Positions 36,955 to 46,486 of a stretch of 64,000 bases of DNA are shown here, one piece after another. The translations under genes were made by a program, and so were the position numbers. The notes under the pieces were generated by a model. It was not told where the DNA came from, did not search any database, and saw nothing but the letters and a program-made list of their open reading frames with translations. Every line of letters starts with the position of its first letter. Position 1 is the first letter of the stretch. Source of the DNA: Bacteroidales bacterium (GTDB lineage: Bacteria > Bacteroidota > Bacteroidia > Bacteroidales > UBA932); assembly GCA_017959005.1 (NCBI GenBank), contig JAGDBO010000007.1, forward strand, positions 29,604 to 93,603. The letters run 5' to 3'.

Positions 36955-38037
36955 CTACTTGGTTTTATCTACAAGATTATCAGGAGTGAAAGTGGCAGGC
37001 TCTCCAAATGTGGCTTTAACCTCCTGGCCATTCACTACTCTGTTTTGACCCTCTACAATAACAACGTCACTCTCATCCAGACCGCTCTTTATTTCATACT
37101 CTGTCCCTATGAGCTGCCCAAGCTTTACCTTCTTGAATACCACTTTGTTATCTACTACGGTATATACATAATGGTCTCCGCTGCCCATCTGCTTTACAAC
37201 TGCAACGTCCGGAACCACAATGTTGTGCTCAACTCCGTAAACGAATCTCACCCTTGCAAACATACCCGGGCGCACTCTCTCATTTGAGTTGGCTATCGTA
37301 ATCTCGATAGGGAAAGTTCTAGATGCTGCAGAGAGTGTAGGATATACCAGATAAACAACGCCTTGGAACACCTCGTCTCCGTAAACGTCCAGCTTAACGT
37401 TAACCTTCTGTCCTCTCTTAATCTTTCCGTAGAGAGACTCCGGAACATTCACCTTAATCTTAACCGGACGAATCTGCTCAACTGTGTAAAGAGGAGTTGC
37501 TCCGTTATACATATCACCCGCATCATAGTTTCTTGCAGATACCACTCCGGAGATTGGAGAGATAAGGTAAGTATTGGTTTCCAGATTCTTATAGGCGCTC
37601 ATAGAAACCTCATAAGCCATCTTTCTGGAATCATACTCGCTCTGGGAAGCACCGCCTATCTCATAGAGCTTCTTTGTTCTCTCAAACTCAAGTTTGTTAT
37701 TCTCCATCTGGAGTTTTGCCTGAGTAAGGTTGGTTGCCTCCATCTGTGCAAGTTTCTGGCCTTTAGCCACATGGTTTCCCACCTCTACAAAAATTCTCTC
37801 AATTCTGCCGGGAGACTGCGGAGAGATGTTGTTGGTGTTGAACCCCTCAACCGTACCGGTAAATATCTCTGCCTGCTCAACATCTCTGGATGAGATATTC
37901 ATAACGGTAACATTCACAACTTTAACCTCCGCATCCTTTGCGGAATCGCTCTTCTTGCCTGAACATGAAGATACCGCTACAACTGCAAAGAGGCAGAGAG
38001 CGGAAGCGGCAAGTAATCTGATGATCTCTTTTTTCAT
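36955..38037 (-). CDS. RND efflux periplasmic adaptor (membrane-fusion protein)
   Basis: A 360-residue lipoprotein adaptor. The N-terminus has a lipobox ending in VSSC near residue 25. The order is typical for HlyD/AcrA-type adaptors: a biotinyl-lipoyl half (GRIERIFVEVGNHVAKGQKLA, about 78-98), a helical hairpin (about 100-150), the second lipoyl half (ISGVVSARNYDAGDM, about 160-175), a beta-barrel and a membrane-proximal domain (to 340). It bridges the pump and the outer-membrane channel. It lies two bases upstream of the pump gene. Confidence 0.94.
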   Translation of the reverse strand: MKKEIIRLLAASALCLFAVVAVSSCSGKKSDSAKDAEVKVVNVTVMNISSRDVEQAEIFTGTVEGFNTNNISPQSPGRIERIFVEVGNHVAKGQKLAQMEATNLTQAKLQMENNKLEFERTKKLYEIGGASQSEYDSRKMAYEVSMSAYKNLETNTYLISPISGVVSARNYDAGDMYNGATPLYTVEQIRPVKIKVNVPESLYGKIKRGQKVNVKLDVYGDEVFQGVVYLVYPTLSAASRTFPIEITIANSNERVRPGMFARVRFVYGVEHNIVVPDVAVVKQMGSGDHYVYTVVDNKVVFKKVKLGQLIGTEYEIKSGLDESDVVIVEGQNRVVNGQEVKATFGEPATFTPDNLVDKTK

Positions 38038-38058
38038 ATATATACTTTTTAGATTTTT

Positions 38059-39402
38059 CTACTCGTTATTGTTCACACCCAGTGTAAGTTCCAAAGCAGA
38101 CTTTGCAACCAGGAATGAGTGAATTGATTGATGAAGGTTGAGTTTTGCCTGAAGCAGTGCAAGGTTGGCATCATTTACGTCCAGAACTGTAGCACGTCCT
38201 ACCTCGTACATCTTGCTTGCAATCTCAAAACCGGTCTGTGCTCCTTCCAATGTAGCCTTAGCCGCATTGTACTGTTTCAGAGCTGTTTCCATAGAGCTCA
38301 GGCTCTGCTTAACGGAGACTTCCAAACCGCGTCTTGCATTCTCCTTCTGAAGTTCCAGCTGCTCCATCTGAACCTTTGTCTGACGTATTGTGTTTCTCTT
38401 CTGACCGCCTGAGAATACAGGGATTGAGAGACCCAGTGCTGCAGTTGAATATGGATTCCACTGGTAGTGGTTAATCTTAAAGTCATTGCTCATTGAGACG
38501 TAGGAGTAAGAGGCACTCAGACCTAGTGAAGGAAGGAACTGAGAACGTTGCATCTTAAGAGTCTCATTAAGTATACGGGACTGAATATCCAACTGGCGAA
38601 TACTGGAGTTGTTCTCCAAATCCACTTGATCTGAGGCCATTACAAGCTCCTGCATCTTTGATGTATAATCACTGAGACTTCCCACACATTTGATTTTTGT
38701 AGAGAGGTTAATTCCCATAAGAGCCTTAAGCTGCCACAAAGCCAAAGTGAGAGAGTTCTGAGAATCATATACGTTAGGCTCTGCGTTCTGCATATTCACC
38801 TCAGCCCTAATCATATCATACTTTGCAACTCTTCCGCTCTCATACTGAGCCTTCACCTTCTCATAATTATCCTTTGCATTCTGATAATTCTCCTTGTAAA
38901 CCTTGCAGAGATCTGAAGCCAGAAGGCAGGTGTAGAAAGCCTGTTCAACCTGGTTAATCAAATTCTGACGGCTGGCACGAGCCTGTTCTACAGCCATTTC
39001 CACGTTCAGGCCTGATATATTCAAACTCTTCCACAAAGCCACGTTCACCAGCGGCATCTGAGCGGAGAGACCTGCGTTGTAAACATTGTCCGTACCAACG
39101 GAAATCTTCTGGGTCTGGCCGTTCATACTCATGGCCATTGTCTGTTTCTTAATGGTTCTCTGGTAAGAACCGCTTGCATCTATCTGAGGGAAAAGAGCAG
39201 CGTATGCTCCCTTCTTTGCATAGCCTGTCTTCTCAATCTCCTTGTCTGCAACTTGAACGGTAAGAGACTGACTCTTAGCAATCTCCAACGCCTCATTAAG
39301 GGTCAGCGCAACGGTATCCGAACTCTGTGCCGCAATCTTTCCCATAGGAATCAACAGAGCGGCAAATGTTAGGGCGCCAACAATTCTAAATAATCTCTTC
39401 AT
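38059..39402 (-). CDS. TolC-family outer-membrane efflux protein
   Basis: A 447-residue outer-membrane channel protein. A signal peptide ends around residue 25 (IAAQ). Two similar halves of long coiled helices follow, with the family blocks LNEALEIAKSQSLTVQVADKEIEKTGYAKKGA near residue 35 and LQKENARRGLEVSVKQSLSSMETALKQYNAAKATLEGAQ in the second half. It is the first gene of the operon (channel, adaptor, pump, PG0541-like), with 21 bases to the adaptor. The divergent neighbour is an AraC-type regulator gene, a likely controller. Confidence 0.93.
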   Translation of the reverse strand: MKRLFRIVGALTFAALLIPMGKIAAQSSDTVALTLNEALEIAKSQSLTVQVADKEIEKTGYAKKGAYAALFPQIDASGSYQRTIKKQTMAMSMNGQTQKISVGTDNVYNAGLSAQMPLVNVALWKSLNISGLNVEMAVEQARASRQNLINQVEQAFYTCLLASDLCKVYKENYQNAKDNYEKVKAQYESGRVAKYDMIRAEVNMQNAEPNVYDSQNSLTLALWQLKALMGINLSTKIKCVGSLSDYTSKMQELVMASDQVDLENNSSIRQLDIQSRILNETLKMQRSQFLPSLGLSASYSYVSMSNDFKINHYQWNPYSTAALGLSIPVFSGGQKRNTIRQTKVQMEQLELQKENARRGLEVSVKQSLSSMETALKQYNAAKATLEGAQTGFEIASKMYEVGRATVLDVNDANLALLQAKLNLHQSIHSFLVAKSALELTLGVNNNE

Positions 39403-39537
39403 ATCTTATTACAATTTTATTCAATCAAAAGGGGCTACAAAGTTGCAATTTTCAGCACCGTTTTTATGGGCTTCAATAATACAATTTTGGTCCAAATCTA
39501 TACAAATTTTAATTATTTTTGTTCCAAAATCAAGGTT

Positions 39538-40470
39538 ATGAGAAAAAACATCCCTCAAAAAAAGACATTTCTTGTAGAAAAGTTAGATGACATACTAAAG
39601 ATTTTGGGAGGTTATCAATTCAACAATGAGATAATGATAACAAGGATGAGTGAGACAAACATCAAAAAGGCCAATAACAACCTGCAGACCTTTAAGGATA
39701 TAGTGAAGTTAGATCTTATGACCATCATTCTGATTCCGGAGGGAGAGATAACCTTCTCCGTTAATTATCAAAAGATTAAATTGAGCCGTCACTCGCTTAT
39801 GTTCATCTCTCCCTTTGACAGCCTTACAGGCCCTACCATAATGTCTCAGGAGGGTACATACTATGTGCTTATGGTAAAGCGTTCATTTGTTGAAAAATAT
39901 ATGAATGACCCTTCACCCGCTCCCCCACCTGCACTTTTTGAATCTCACATAAACCCCTATTTCCATATAGAAAACGACAAAAATTTTTTAAGGCTGAAAA
40001 AGAACTTTGATACCCTGTACAGTTATATGGGTGAGACACTTACGCTAAAGGAGTACTTTCTAAAGCACAGTCTTAACCTGCTTATGCTTGAGATTCTCAA
40101 CGCCTTTACGGATCAACTGAATATCCCGATAGAGACAGACAAAATCCCAAGAAGCGAGGAGATTATACGTAAGTTCATTGGACTTCTGCAGACATACGGA
40201 GAGAGGGAACACTCCCCATCATTCTATGCAGAGAAACTCTTTATCTCCGTGCAGTATCTCTCCTCCATCTTAAAGGAGCACACAAGACAGAACTGCTCAG
40301 ATTGGATAGGACGGCATATTACCCAGAAAGCCAGAAGATTGCTTAAGGCACCAGGCGCCACCATTCAGAAAGTTGCAGAAGAACTGAACTTTGCAGACCA
40401 GTCCTCCTTTGGTAAGTTCTTTAAGAAACATACGGGAACAACTCCCAAAAAGTTTATGAACTCTATATAG
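39538..40470 (+). CDS. AraC family transcriptional regulator
   Basis: A 310-residue regulator. The start at 39538 gives MRKNIPQKKTFLVEK; the ATG at 39466 would run through the promoter region. The first ~190 residues are a cupin-like sensing domain (the GEITFSVNYQKIKLSRHSLMFISP block near 85-105). The C-terminal pair of helix-turn-helix motifs occupies about 215-310: SPSFYAEKLFISVQYLSSILKEHTRQN and IQKVAEELNFADQSSFGKFFKKHTGTTPKKF. It is divergent from the RND operon with about 135 bases between, so regulation of that operon is likely. The inducer cannot be read. Confidence 0.9.
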   Translation: MRKNIPQKKTFLVEKLDDILKILGGYQFNNEIMITRMSETNIKKANNNLQTFKDIVKLDLMTIILIPEGEITFSVNYQKIKLSRHSLMFISPFDSLTGPTIMSQEGTYYVLMVKRSFVEKYMNDPSPAPPPALFESHINPYFHIENDKNFLRLKKNFDTLYSYMGETLTLKEYFLKHSLNLLMLEILNAFTDQLNIPIETDKIPRSEEIIRKFIGLLQTYGEREHSPSFYAEKLFISVQYLSSILKEHTRQNCSDWIGRHITQKARRLLKAPGATIQKVAEELNFADQSSFGKFFKKHTGTTPKKFMNSI

Positions 40471-40476
40471 ATCCGG

Positions 40477-40986
40477 CTAAATGATTCCTTCCGGAACCCT
40501 CATCCTCAGGGTCTTAGCCTCCTGATTGAACTCCAGAATGAGTTCTTCATGGAAAGGAAGCAGAGTCTCTGACTCCTTTATCTCAAGACAAATGTTTGAA
40601 GGGTACTCAATAACTCTTCCAACTGTTCCAACCTTACTGCCCTCCTCGGAAAGAACGGTAAAGCCAACAAGAAGATTCAAATCTTCAGAGAAATCCTCCT
40701 CCCCTTCCAGGAAGATATCTCTACCAACCACCTCTTCTGCGTGAGCGCTGTCTCTTATTGTAGAGAAGGTTACAACCCAGGCGTTATTGGATCTGTGGTG
40801 AACGGAGTTAATAAAAAAGGGAACCGGCAACCCATCAAAATAGATGAATACCGGTTCCTTTAAAGCTTCAGCCTTATCTTCGCACTCCTGGAGCAAATCT
40901 GAAAATGAATCTGACTCAGATCTGATGAGAAGCTCACCCTCTTTGCCGTATCCCTTTGCAATCTGCGCTACGGAGCGTAAAGCCAT
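40477..40986 (-). CDS. rimM: Ribosome maturation factor RimM
   Basis: A 169-residue 30S assembly factor. The N-terminal RimM domain (IAKGYGKEGELLIRSESDSF, LPVPFFINSVHHRSNNAWVVTF) covers residues 8-80 and the PRC-barrel (about 95-169) contains LLVGFTVLSEEGSKVGTVGRVIEYP. It binds bS19 and helps to assemble the 3' domain of 16S rRNA. The gene follows rpsP by three bases, and the rpsP-rimM order is conserved in bacteria. trmD and rplS, often next in other groups, are not here. Confidence 0.95.
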   Translation of the reverse strand: MALRSVAQIAKGYGKEGELLIRSESDSFSDLLQECEDKAEALKEPVFIYFDGLPVPFFINSVHHRSNNAWVVTFSTIRDSAHAEEVVGRDIFLEGEEDFSEDLNLLVGFTVLSEEGSKVGTVGRVIEYPSNICLEIKESETLLPFHEELILEFNQEAKTLRMRVPEGII

Positions 40987-40989
40987 AAG

Positions 40990-41565
40990 CTATTCTGCCT
41001 TTGGTGCCTCCTCTGCAGGTGCAGCAGCCTCCTCAGCCGGAGCCTCGGTAGCGGCAGCAGCCTCTGCCTCAGCGGCCTTGCGAGCCTCTTCAGCAGCCTT
41101 CTCAGCCTCGGCCTTCTTCTTGGCAAGTTCCTCTGCTCTAGCAGCGTTTACCTTACCCTCAGCCTCAACTGCAGCCTTCTTTGCATCTGCCTTGGAAACT
41201 TTGAGATTTTCTCTCTTCTTCTCAACCTTAGCCTCTTTCTCTGCTACCCAAGCGGCAAACTTAGCATCTGCCTGCTCCTGAGTGAGAGCGCCCTTTGCTA
41301 CTCCCTCTGCAAGGTGTTTCTTAAGAAGCACACCCTTGTAAGAGAGGATTCTTCTAGCTGTGATTGTTGGCTGTGCGCCATTCTGAAGCCAATAAAGAGC
41401 TCTGTCCACGTTGAGGACAATAGAAGCCGGATTGGTGTTAGGATCGTATGATCCCAAAAGCTCAATAAAGCGGCTATCACGAGGAGCTCTGACATCTGTT
41501 GCCAGGATGTGGAAGAAAGCGTAGTTCTTCTTTCCGTGACGTGATAAACGAATTTTTACAGACAT
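40990..41565 (-). CDS. rpsP: 30S ribosomal protein bS16, long form
   Basis: A 191-residue bS16. The core (residues 1-80) carries [24 protein letters not shown] and [19 protein letters not shown]. The remaining half is a charged Ala/Glu/Lys-rich extension that ends with PAEEAPKAE. Long bS16 tails of this type are usual in Bacteroidota. The gene is the first of the rpsP-rimM operon and has a perfect promoter upstream. Confidence 0.97.
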   Translation of the reverse strand: MSVKIRLSRHGKKNYAFFHILATDVRAPRDSRFIELLGSYDPNTNPASIVLNVDRALYWLQNGAQPTITARRILSYKGVLLKKHLAEGVAKGALTQEQADAKFAAWVAEKEAKVEKKRENLKVSKADAKKAAVEAEGKVNAARAEELAKKKAEAEKAAEEARKAAEAEAAAATEAPAEEAAAPAEEAPKAE

Positions 41566-41629
41566 AACTGTGAGTCTTTTAAGTTGTTAATTATAAATAT
41601 TCATCCTTTCCTACCCGAGAAAAGGAGTG

Positions 41630-41660
41630 CAAATATACACCATTTACCTATAAAACCAAA
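41630..41660 (-). promoter_or_regulatory. rpsP-rimM promoter
   Basis: Minus strand: TTTG (41657-41660), 19 bases, TATATTTG (41630-41637). A perfect consensus match. The leader of about 60 bases up to rpsP contains a small CCTTT/AAAGG hairpin. Confidence 0.8.
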
Positions 41661-41673
41661 AAATCATATAATG

Positions 41674-41701
41674 AAAAAGGGGGTGGCAACCGCCATCCCC
41701 A
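41674..41701 (-). terminator. Terminator downstream of cyclophilin gene
   Basis: A 9-bp stem, GGGGATGGC with GCCACCCCC on the minus strand (one G-T pair), closes a four-base loop and is followed by five T. It insulates the rpsP promoter from the upstream cyclophilin gene. Confidence 0.8.
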
Positions 41702-41710
41702 TTTCTCAAA

Positions 41711-41747
41711 CCTAAAAATTAACCTATGAAAAAACTACGCTTTTAGG
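41711..41747. other. Inverted repeat with six-codon ORF
   Basis: CCTAAAA ... CTTTTAGG flank about 23 bases that include ATGAAAAAACTACGC on the plus strand. Read as a frame, this gives Met-Lys-Lys-Leu-Arg-Phe-stop, with the stop inside the right arm. It lies between the cyclophilin stop and its terminator. The function is unknown; it may be part of the 3' untranslated region. Confidence 0.25.
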
Positions 41748-41771
41748 TATTGCAAAGGGCGTGCCAAACTT

Positions 41772-42458
41772 TTAATCGGCCGCCGGACGCACTGAAATTA
41801 TTTTCACAGGTTGGTTAGGAAGGTCTTGTTTACGGGCCCCTGTAGGCACTTTTGCTATTTTATCAATAACCTCAAAACCTTTTACGGTCTCTCCGAATAC
41901 GGTGTAATCTCCGTCCAGCTGCTTGCAAGACTGCTCGCTCTGTACAATATAGAACTGTGAACCGCTGGAAGCCTTCTCCGGATTGGAGGTATCACCCTTG
42001 CGGGCTGCCGCCAGAGCACCTTTCTTGTGCTTGTGAGTATTCACAATCTCTGCAGGGATGGTGTAGCCTGGGCCGCCTGTACCGTAACTCTGATATGCCT
42101 GAGGGTACTCTGTCTCTGAATACTTGGTGTAAGGGTCTCCGGTCTGAATCATAAAGTTGTTGATTACTCTGTGGAACTGCATTCCGTCAAAGTAACCCTC
42201 TGATGCCAAACGGATAAAGTTCTTTTTATGCTTAGGGGTATCCTCATAGAGTTTGATTCTTATTGTACCCAGAGAGGTTACTATATCAAACTGAGGTTCT
42301 GTCCCTAGTGAATCTGTATTAAAGAGTTTTGCAGGTTTCTGAGGTTCAGCCTGTTGTGCCTGCTCAGGCTGCTCAGCCTGTTGAGCCTTTTTCTCTCCGC
42401 CTTTGCAGGAGAAAAGAATCAGTGAAATGGCCAATGTGCCAAGTAGAATCTTTTTCAT
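41772..42458 (-). CDS. Cyclophilin-type peptidyl-prolyl isomerase lipoprotein
   Basis: A 228-residue protein. The start at 42458 gives a lipoprotein signal with lipobox LFSC (cysteine at about residue 18); the ATG at 42536 overlaps the divergent gene and adds residues that would bury the signal. A Gln/Pro/Glu/Ala-rich spacer precedes a cyclophilin domain (about residues 60-228) with FHRVINNFMIQTGDP, SGSQFYIVQSEQ and YTVFGETVKGFEVIDKIA. It should assist folding of periplasmic or outer-membrane proteins from a membrane anchor. A -7 element (minus TATATTTG, 42481-42488) lies 22 bases upstream. Confidence 0.92.
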   Translation of the reverse strand: MKKILLGTLAISLILFSCKGGEKKAQQAEQPEQAQQAEPQKPAKLFNTDSLGTEPQFDIVTSLGTIRIKLYEDTPKHKKNFIRLASEGYFDGMQFHRVINNFMIQTGDPYTKYSETEYPQAYQSYGTGGPGYTIPAEIVNTHKHKKGALAAARKGDTSNPEKASSGSQFYIVQSEQSCKQLDGDYTVFGETVKGFEVIDKIAKVPTGARKQDLPNQPVKIISVRPAAD

Positions 42459-42523
42459 ATCTGTTTTGCTTAATTTTCTACAAATATAACTCAACTTTCT
42501 TAAGTAAGGGGAGAAATAATGAC

Positions 42524-42531
42524 TAACTTTG
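42524..42531 (+). promoter_or_regulatory. Second patatin gene -7 element
   Basis: TAACTTTG, 17 bases before the start at 42549 and divergent from the cyclophilin -7 element at 42481-42488 (minus strand). A -33 TTTG at standard spacing is not present. Confidence 0.5.
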
Positions 42532-42548
42532 GGCATTATTTAATCTGT

Positions 42549-44924
42549 ATGAAAAGAGAGAGGTTTTTTATTGTTTTTTCTATCGCGATGGGTATTGCAA
42601 TACTCACCTCCGCGCTGCCTCTCTACTCTCAGGAGCAAAAGGTGGGAGTGGTGCTGAGCGGCGGAGGAGCCAAGGGTCTCTCTCACATTGGTGTACTTAA
42701 AGCTCTGGAAGAGAATAACATACCAATAGATTACATCTGCGGAACATCAATGGGTTCCATTATTGGAGGACTCTACGCCTCCGGCTACTCCCCGGATGAG
42801 ATGATAGAGATGTTCAAAAGGCCGGAGTTCAAGGCCTGGTCTTCCGGTAAGCCGGAAATCAACTATGCCACATACTTTTACAGTGAGGATCCGGACCCTA
42901 AGATGGCAACCTTCAAACTGGGTCCCATAAGAAGTCTGACAGATACAATGAAGAGGTTCAGCGTGGCGCTGCCTACCTCAGTAGTCTCCGCCTATCCTAT
43001 GGATCTTGCTGTGCTGCAACTCTTTTCAGGAGCATCTAAGGCGGCGGACTTCAACTTTGACTCCCTTATGGTTCCATTCTTCTGCGTCTCTACGGATCTG
43101 CAGAAACGCTCTGAGAACATCTCCAGAGAGGGCAACCTGGGAACGGCCATAAGAGCCTCAATGTCAATCCCAATCTACTTCACTCCGGTTAGGGATGGAG
43201 AGAAGTACCTCTATGACGGAGGCCTGCACAACAACTTCCCGTGGCAGCACATGAAGAACTTCTACAACCCGGATGTGATGATTGGGGCACAGTGTACTCA
43301 GGCCTACAATATAGATGAGGACAACGCAGCCTCCCTAATCCTGGCATTGGGAATAGGCGGCAGCAACTACAATATGCCGGACTCTCTGGGAGTTCTTATA
43401 AACGGAGATTACAACAGATTCGGGATTCTGGATTTTGATAAAATTGATGAGATTGTTCAGCAGGGATATGACCTTACAATGGAGAATATCAATGAGATAA
43501 AGAGGCGCATCAACCGTACCAGAACGCCTGAGGAGTTATCTGCAATGAGACATCAGTTCAGAGAGAAGTGCCCCCCTTTAAAGTTCCACCATCAGATTCT
43601 TGTAGAGGGAACCGTCTCTTCTCAGACAGCCCGCTTCATTGCCAGAACAATACGTGAAGACAGACGAGAAGATTTTGATTTCACTCAACTGCGTAAAGGT
43701 TATTACAGGGTTATCCGCAGCGGTGTGGTAAATATCTTCTATCCATCTGTTCTCTCAAATAAAGAGAACTCTGTCTTTAGAGAGAAGGATTCTCTCTTCT
43801 TCCTCAAAATCAGGGCAACCAAGAGAAATCCAATGGAACTGAGCATAGGCGGAAACATCTCCTCATCCTCTTTGAACCAGATTTTTCTGGGAGTGGATTA
43901 CCTCCATGCCGGACGTACTCCTTGGAGGACAAGTTTCAATATGAATGCGGGAAGATTCTACCGCGGTGTTAACGGTTACTTCCGTCAGGATGTGGGAGTT
44001 ACACCTCTCTCCTATTACTTTGTTTCCATTACCGCACACCAGTTTGACTTCTACAACGGCAACCAGAACTTCCTAAGATCCTACAAGTTACCGCAGAACG
44101 TACAGTTTAAGGAACTCTATGCAAGGGTGGGTGCTGCTACACCTCTCTCACTGAGAAAAAACACCGTACTCTCTGCAGAGGTTGCAGTGGGAAGACTCTA
44201 CCAGAGTTCTTATCTGACGGATATTATAAACTCAGATGATACTCCGGACAGAGGCACCGTAAGTTTTATAACTCCAAAGATTCTGGTTAAGAAGAACAAT
44301 CAGAACTTTGTTCACTACCCAACGGAGGGGACAAAATATGCAGCCTCCCTCAGATACTCATTCTTCTCCTGCGCATACAGGCCTGGTTCCACAAACCATA
44401 CCGCAGTAAGACAACACGGTGAGAATCATTCTGTTCCCGCCTTCAGTTATGAACTCTCCAAGTACCTGAAACTGGGCAACGGATTCTCTGTTGGATTCTC
44501 AACCCAGTTGGAGTACGGACATAAAAAGAAGATGAACAACTACTACGCCGCCATAATGGTGATGAATCCATATACACCTATCCCTCACTCCGCCACGCTT
44601 CTAATGGAAGATTACAGGGCAGATACATTCGGCGGCTTTGCAGTTCATCCGGTAATTAAGTTTACGGAGAAGATTTACCTCCACTCCACAATGGGATACT
44701 TCCAGCCATACCGCCAGATTATAAGAGAGACAGACGGCTGGAGATACTCATACACAGAGCGTTGGCCAAAGGGAGCCTGGATTGGGAATGCCGCCCTGGT
44801 ATGGCAGACCCCTATAGGCCCCGTTTCACTCTCCGCCTCATACTACTCCAAAGGAGAGTACAAATGGTATCCTCAACTTAATATTGGATTTTTGCTCTTT
44901 AACAAGAAAGCTTTTGAGAACTGA
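42549..44924 (+). CDS. Patatin-like phospholipase with outer-membrane barrel, second copy
   Basis: A 791-residue protein. The start at 42549 gives a signal peptide ending in LYSQ at about residue 28; the ATG at 42519 precedes the -7 element. The patatin domain has LSGGGAKG, nucleophile Ser67 in GTSMGS and the aspartate of DGGLHNNFP. A POTRA-like part (about 345-430) and a C-terminal barrel (about 430-791) follow. Domain order is the same as the protein encoded at 9360-11657, but the sequences have diverged well beyond recent duplication. The stop overlaps the start of the flippase gene (TGATG), so the two are translationally coupled. Confidence 0.9.
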   Translation: MKRERFFIVFSIAMGIAILTSALPLYSQEQKVGVVLSGGGAKGLSHIGVLKALEENNIPIDYICGTSMGSIIGGLYASGYSPDEMIEMFKRPEFKAWSSGKPEINYATYFYSEDPDPKMATFKLGPIRSLTDTMKRFSVALPTSVVSAYPMDLAVLQLFSGASKAADFNFDSLMVPFFCVSTDLQKRSENISREGNLGTAIRASMSIPIYFTPVRDGEKYLYDGGLHNNFPWQHMKNFYNPDVMIGAQCTQAYNIDEDNAASLILALGIGGSNYNMPDSLGVLINGDYNRFGILDFDKIDEIVQQGYDLTMENINEIKRRINRTRTPEELSAMRHQFREKCPPLKFHHQILVEGTVSSQTARFIARTIREDRREDFDFTQLRKGYYRVIRSGVVNIFYPSVLSNKENSVFREKDSLFFLKIRATKRNPMELSIGGNISSSSLNQIFLGVDYLHAGRTPWRTSFNMNAGRFYRGVNGYFRQDVGVTPLSYYFVSITAHQFDFYNGNQNFLRSYKLPQNVQFKELYARVGAATPLSLRKNTVLSAEVAVGRLYQSSYLTDIINSDDTPDRGTVSFITPKILVKKNNQNFVHYPTEGTKYAASLRYSFFSCAYRPGSTNHTAVRQHGENHSVPAFSYELSKYLKLGNGFSVGFSTQLEYGHKKKMNNYYAAIMVMNPYTPIPHSATLLMEDYRADTFGGFAVHPVIKFTEKIYLHSTMGYFQPYRQIIRETDGWRYSYTERWPKGAWIGNAALVWQTPIGPVSLSASYYSKGEYKWYPQLNIGFLLFNKKAFEN

Positions 44925-46486
44925 TGGCTAATCCACTGAAAAAACTTGCAGGCGAGACCGCCATATACGGTTTAAGTACGATTCTGGCAAGAATCATAAA
45001 CTTCTTCTTTGTACCCATTTACACCAGAATACTCACTACGGACGGTTACGGCTCCTATGCTGAGATTATGTCCTATATTGCAGTATTCCAGGTAGTTCTG
45101 GTATTGGGACTGGAGACAGGATGTTTCAAGTTCGCCTCAAAGGGAGTAACGGAGAAGGACGGCACGGACAGCGGAAACAGTTCCGGCATTAACAACACGG
45201 TCTTCTCCACTGCACTAAGTACCGTAACAACAATAGCAATCTTCTTCTTTGCGATAACCGTTCTTTTTGGCGGAAACATCTCTGCCGTAATGGGTTACGA
45301 GGGATACTCAAAGATGATTGTATATGTGGGAGGAATACTTGCGCTGGATGCAATAACTGCTATTCTATTTGCTAGATTGAGGTACCAGCAGAAGGCTCTA
45401 AAGTTTGCCCTCTTCAAATCAATAAAGATTCTGAGTGAGCTGGGCTTTAACCTGCTGCTCTTCTTTGTGGTGCCGGCATACTTTAAGAGCCATCCGCAAA
45501 GTGCTCTGGGTCATTTGATTCCTACAACGGTTCACTTCTCATATATCATCTTTGCGGTATTCCTGAGCTGCGTTGTATGCTTCATACTCTTCATTCCGGA
45601 TCTGCTGAAGATAAAGTTCTCCTTCAACAAATCTCTGTGGAAGAAGATGATGTTTTACTCACTCCCTCTTATGATTGCCAACCTTCCGGGAATCATAAAC
45701 GAGAGTGCAGACAGGTTCATGTTCCGCTTCCTTGTAAAGGATAGCATAACGGGAGCGGGATGGCTGGCGGATTTGGGCGTATATCAGGCGGCTATAAAAC
45801 TAGCCGTCATTATGAACCTCTTTATTCAGATGTTCAGATATGCTGCGGAACCTTTCTTCTTCTCCAGGTATAAGGAGAAAGGAGCCAACGAGTTATACGC
45901 AAAGGTTATGGAGTACTTTGTGGCCTTCTGTATGCTAATATTCCTTGGGATAGTCTTTTATATGGATATTATAGGACTTATTCTTGGAAAGGATTTCAGA
46001 AGCGCACTGGGTACCGTTCCAATTATGCTCCTCTCATATATGATTTTGGGCATGCTCTTTAACGTCTCAATGTGGTACAAACTCTCCGGAGAGACAAAGT
46101 ATGCAATTGCGATAACCCTTCTGGGACTGGGAGTTACCATTGTGGGCAACCTTATCTTTATGCCTTTCTTCTCCTACTGGGCATCCGTTTGGGTTCACCT
46201 TGCAAGCTGTCTGATTATGCTCTTTGTAAGTACATATCTGGGACAGAAACACTACCCTATTCCTTACAGGTGGAAAGAGATAATCAAGTACATAGGCTTT
46301 GGTGTAATTCTCTATTTAATATCCGTTCTTATCCAGTTCGGCATAGAGAAAACCACCGGCAGAAATATGGATTTGACAGATACTAATATGCTGATACTCA
46401 AGATGGCCGTTAACACCGTTCTAATGGTGGCCTTCCTTGTGTTCCTTCAGAAAAAGACTCATATACTCAAACTTATCAGAAGATGA
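44924..46486 (+). CDS. Oligosaccharide flippase (MATE/Wzx-like polysaccharide exporter)
   Basis: A 520-residue integral membrane protein with about 12-14 helices and the opening [30 protein letters not shown], which is the polysaccharide-biosynthesis (PST/Wzx, MurJ-related) signature. [21 protein letters not shown] (about residues 245-265) is the second conserved block. It should flip a lipid-linked saccharide across the inner membrane. Overlaps of one base upstream and four bases downstream place it in an operon with the patatin gene and the Dut-MurF fusion. A role with peptidoglycan or surface polysaccharide precursors is therefore plausible but unproven. Confidence 0.9.
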   Translation: MANPLKKLAGETAIYGLSTILARIINFFFVPIYTRILTTDGYGSYAEIMSYIAVFQVVLVLGLETGCFKFASKGVTEKDGTDSGNSSGINNTVFSTALSTVTTIAIFFFAITVLFGGNISAVMGYEGYSKMIVYVGGILALDAITAILFARLRYQQKALKFALFKSIKILSELGFNLLLFFVVPAYFKSHPQSALGHLIPTTVHFSYIIFAVFLSCVVCFILFIPDLLKIKFSFNKSLWKKMMFYSLPLMIANLPGIINESADRFMFRFLVKDSITGAGWLADLGVYQAAIKLAVIMNLFIQMFRYAAEPFFFSRYKEKGANELYAKVMEYFVAFCMLIFLGIVFYMDIIGLILGKDFRSALGTVPIMLLSYMILGMLFNVSMWYKLSGETKYAIAITLLGLGVTIVGNLIFMPFFSYWASVWVHLASCLIMLFVSTYLGQKHYPIPYRWKEIIKYIGFGVILYLISVLIQFGIEKTTGRNMDLTDTNMLILKMAVNTVLMVAFLVFLQKKTHILKLIRR

